Shown here piece after piece: positions 5,716 to 8,138 of a DNA stretch of 8,138 nucleotides (positions within the stretch are counted from its first letter, which is position 1; every line of letters starts with the position of its first letter). Source of the DNA: DALYLB01 sp046154695 (GTDB taxonomy: Bacteria > Acidobacteriota > Blastocatellia > RBC074); assembly GCA_046154695.1 (NCBI GenBank), contig JBJXFI010000407.1, forward strand, positions 1 to 8,138, given 5' to 3'. Made by a program: the position numbers and the translations under genes. The notes below the pieces were generated by a model that was given only the letters and a program-made list of their open reading frames with translations, did no database searches and was not told the origin of the DNA.

Positions 5716-8138
5716 ATGCATCGTCCATCCGAGCATTCCCGGTGGTTGCAACTTATGGCGGCAACTTTTCTGCTGGCTTGCGCGTTGACCGGCGACGACG
5801 CCCTGGCGCAGGTCACGACGGCGGACGTCGTCGGCACCGTAACCGATAACACGGGAGCAGTTTTGCCGAATGCCAAAGTCACGGTCACCAACATCGGCAC
5901 CAACATCGTACGCACCGCAACGACGGATAATTCGGGCGCATATACTTTTAACCTGCTGCCCATCGGTGTGTATTCGGTAAAAGTCGAAGCGGCAGGGTTC
6001 AAGAGTTTTGCCGTCAATGAAATCACGCTCGTCGGAGGTGACCGCACGCGCGTAGACGCTAAACTCGAAGTTGGAGCGACCTCTGAAACCGTGAGCATCA
6101 CGGCGGACGCCTCGGTGTTGCAGACAGATTCGTCCACGGTCGGCACCGCCATCACCGGCAAGCTGGTGCAAGAGCTTCCGCTTAACGGACGCAATTACAT
6201 TCAACTCGCGTTGCTCGCGCCGGGCGTGAGTCCGGGGCCGCCGAATGGGTTGGCGACGGGCACGCGGCCGGATGATCGGCGTCTCAGTTCTTCTTATTCA
6301 GTCAACGGACAAGACCCCGTCGTCAACAACAACATGATTGACGGCATGGACAACAACGAACGCGTGATCGGCACGATTGGCGTGCGGCCTTCGATTGACG
6401 CGATTCAGGAATTCAAAGTTCAAACCAATCTTTACAGCGCCGAAGTCTCGCGCACGTCGGGCGGCGTGGTGAACATCCTGACCAAGTCGGGCACGAACAA
6501 TTTTCATGGCTCGCTGTTTGAATTTTTGCGCAACGACAAGTTCGATGCGAACGGCAATTACAATTTCACCGGCGGCGCGCAATTGCCAAAAGCGAAATTC
6601 CGCCAAAACCAATTCGGCGGCAGCATCGGCGGCCCGATCAAAAAAGATCGCACCTTCTTTTTCGGCGATTATGAAGCCTTGAAAATTCGCCAGGGCATCG
6701 CCATCACGTCGACGATTCCCACGGCGAAACAACGCATCGGCGATTTTTCTGAAAACTGCCTGGCGGGTTTCAACGCGCAGGGCATCTGTGCCAACGCAGC
6801 GCAGCAGATCAATTTCATCAATGCGCTGGGCAATGCGCCGGTGGGGCCGGTTCCGTTCAATCGGCTGGATCAAGGCGTCTATGCCGCGTTGCGTGATCCG
6901 ATTGCGTTGAAATTCGCCGCGTTGTTGCCGCAGCCGACGGGGCCGGGCATCAATACGGTCAATTACGCTTCTTCGCCCGTGCGCCCGCAGGATGCGTCGA
7001 CCTTCGATGCGCGCATCGATCATCGGCTCACCGAAAAGATGAATATGTTCGGGCGCTACTCGTTCAACGATGTGACGACGGTGCAACCGCCGGGCTTCCC
7101 GGCAGCCAACGGCGTCAATCCGGGCGGCGTATTCAGTTTCGCCGGGCCGAATGAATCACGCGCGCAAAACATCCAACTCAATCTCGTGCGCACGATCCGC
7201 CCGAATTTATTGCTCGAATTGAAAGCGGGTTACACGCGCGTAGCGATTCAATCGAAGACGATCAACGACGGAAAAAATTCGGCGAATGATTTGGGCTTCC
7301 CCTGCACGGGGGTGAGTTGCGTCAATATCGGCGACCAGCAAACCTATGGCTTGCCGCGCGTTGTCATTCAAGGCTTTCAGGATCTGGGAGATGCGTGGTT
7401 TGTGCCGTTGCTGAATTTCAGCAATACGTTTCAATACAACGGCGCGGTCACATGGACGCGCGGCGCGCATAACGTGAAGATGGGCGCGCTACTGATACGG
7501 CGGCAGTTCTCGTTTACGCAAAGCCGGTCAGGGCGCGGTGGATTCACCTTCAATGCACACGCGAACAATGCGCCCTCACTGACCAATTTCGGTCTGGCGA
7601 ATTTTATCGTCGGCGCCCCCGTAGCGATTGAGCGCGTGACCAGTCTGTACAAACCCGGTTATCGCACGTGGGAAACCGGCGCGTTTGTGCAGGACGATTG
7701 GCGCGTGAACAACTGGCTGACGTTGAATCTCGGCTTGCGCCACGACGTGTTCACACCCAAGAGCGAGCAATACAATCGGCTGTCGAATTTTGATCCGATC
7801 AGCGCGGTGGTGCTGGCGGCGGGCGAGAACAGCAATGCCTCGGTCGGCATCCAAATGGATTATACGAACCTTGCGCCGCGTTTCGGTTTCGCTGCGACGG
7901 TGGCATCAGGCATGGTGGTGCGCGGTGGCATCGGCTGGAGCTTTTTTCCCGGCGATTATGCGTCGAACGGTCTGCTGAAAAATGCGCCTTACACTGCGGC
8001 GTTTACCTGCGGCACTTCGACAACCGGCAGCTTGACGAACACAGGTTGTCCGGCGGGGACAGGCACGTTTGCACAAGGCGCGCCGCGTCCTGTCGAACCG
8101 AGCGCGTTTCCGCGCGTGAATGGCGCGCTCAATCTGGC
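5716..8138 (+). CDS. TonB-dependent receptor with N-terminal carboxypeptidase-regulatory domain (Oar-like), right end cut
   Basis: This outer-membrane receptor is expected to import a large substrate using TonB energy; its ligand is unknown. The frame stays open for 807 codons to the window edge without a stop, and family members are usually about 1000-1200 residues, so the C-terminal barrel strands are missing. Residues 1-31 are a signal peptide with cleavage after ALA (before Gln32). Residues about 38-130 are a Cna-B/carboxypeptidase-regulatory domain (GTVTDNTGAVLPNAKVTVTN, then DNSGAYTFNLLPIGVYSV). The plug runs from about 136 to 265, with ELPLNGRNY at 153-161, IDGMDNNE and TSGGVVNILTKSGTNNFHG at 246-264. 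The barrel follows, with FGGSIGGPIKKDRTFFFGDY (300-319) and a late FVQDDWRVNNWLTLNLGLR (657-675). These motifs are hallmarks of the large receptor family in Acidobacteriota. I see no classical TonB box. No SusD-like partner or regulator is present upstream. GC content is visibly lower than in the genes to its left. Confidence 0.93.
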   Translation, partial: MHRPSEHSRWLQLMAATFLLACALTGDDALAQVTTADVVGTVTDNTGAVLPNAKVTVTNIGTNIVRTATTDNSGAYTFNLLPIGVYSVKVEAAGFKSFAVNEITLVGGDRTRVDAKLEVGATSETVSITADASVLQTDSSTVGTAITGKLVQELPLNGRNYIQLALLAPGVSPGPPNGLATGTRPDDRRLSSSYSVNGQDPVVNNNMIDGMDNNERVIGTIGVRPSIDAIQEFKVQTNLYSAEVSRTSGGVVNILTKSGTNNFHGSLFEFLRNDKFDANGNYNFTGGAQLPKAKFRQNQFGGSIGGPIKKDRTFFFGDYEALKIRQGIAITSTIPTAKQRIGDFSENCLAGFNAQGICANAAQQINFINALGNAPVGPVPFNRLDQGVYAALRDPIALKFAALLPQPTGPGINTVNYASSPVRPQDASTFDARIDHRLTEKMNMFGRYSFNDVTTVQPPGFPAANGVNPGGVFSFAGPNESRAQNIQLNLVRTIRPNLLLELKAGYTRVAIQSKTINDGKNSANDLGFPCTGVSCVNIGDQQTYGLPRVVIQGFQDLGDAWFVPLLNFSNTFQYNGAVTWTRGAHNVKMGALLIRRQFSFTQSRSGRGGFTFNAHANNAPSLTNFGLANFIVGAPVAIERVTSLYKPGYRTWETGAFVQDDWRVNNWLTLNLGLRHDVFTPKSEQYNRLSNFDPISAVVLAAGENSNASVGIQMDYTNLAPRFGFAATVASGMVVRGGIGWSFFPGDYASNGLLKNAPYTAAFTCGTSTTGSLTNTGCPAGTGTFAQGAPRPVEPSAFPRVNGALNL

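Noticed and set aside
6298..7086. Reverse-strand frame inside the receptor
   Set aside because: Antisense to a strongly conserved receptor plug and barrel; no domain or ribosome binding site supports it.

Overview
The window is bacterial, Gram-negative in character, with five protein genes, all on the + strand. The right-hand gene is a TonB-dependent receptor with an N-terminal carboxypeptidase-regulatory (Cna-B-like) domain and a very standard plug sequence. That type is massively expanded in Acidobacteriota, and the symporter at the left end also has a form common in that phylum and in some other environmental phyla. Acidobacteriota, probably from an environmental or metagenomic source, is therefore the best guess, but it is an inference from protein style. 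There is no rRNA or other taxonomic marker.

Layout. Positions 3-1340 hold the C-terminal 445 codons of a sodium:solute symporter (SSS family) cut by the left edge. A 269-base gap follows, containing a consensus-like TATAAT. Positions 1610-2539 encode an envelope protein with one N-terminal membrane helix, two BON-like repeats and an OmpA peptidoglycan-binding domain, the same plan as mycobacterial ArfA/OmpATb. The next 340 bases (2540-2879) are repeat-rich: two nearly identical palindromes in opposite orientation bracket an eight-unit array of a 13-bp repeat, and the second palindrome plus its T-run ends just before the next ribosome binding site. Positions 2880-4400 encode a membrane-anchored coiled-coil protein built from 42-residue units and ending in a helix-hairpin-helix domain. 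Its stop overlaps the start of a short-chain dehydrogenase/reductase (4397-5188). A 527-base spacer (5189-5715) holds a GC hairpin, then an AT-rich stretch with a 23-bp imperfect inverted repeat around a small hairpin (MITE-like). The receptor starts at 5716 and runs off the right edge.

How the parts fit. The OmpA/BON protein and the coiled-coil/HhH protein both look like envelope-anchored structural or tethering proteins. The HhH gene and the dehydrogenase are very probably co-translated. The symporter and the receptor are both uptake proteins, but nothing visible ties them to a shared substrate. Base composition drops from about 65-70% GC in the coiled-coil/dehydrogenase region to about 50-60% in the receptor, with an AT-rich boundary. 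The receptor may therefore have a different history from its left neighbours, or the contig may be joined there.

The window contains no recognisable defence system, CRISPR array, transposase or RNA gene. The most unusual items are the palindrome/13-bp repeat assembly, the hairpin in front of the HhH gene, the 42-residue repeat protein itself and the inverted-repeat element at 5334-5438.
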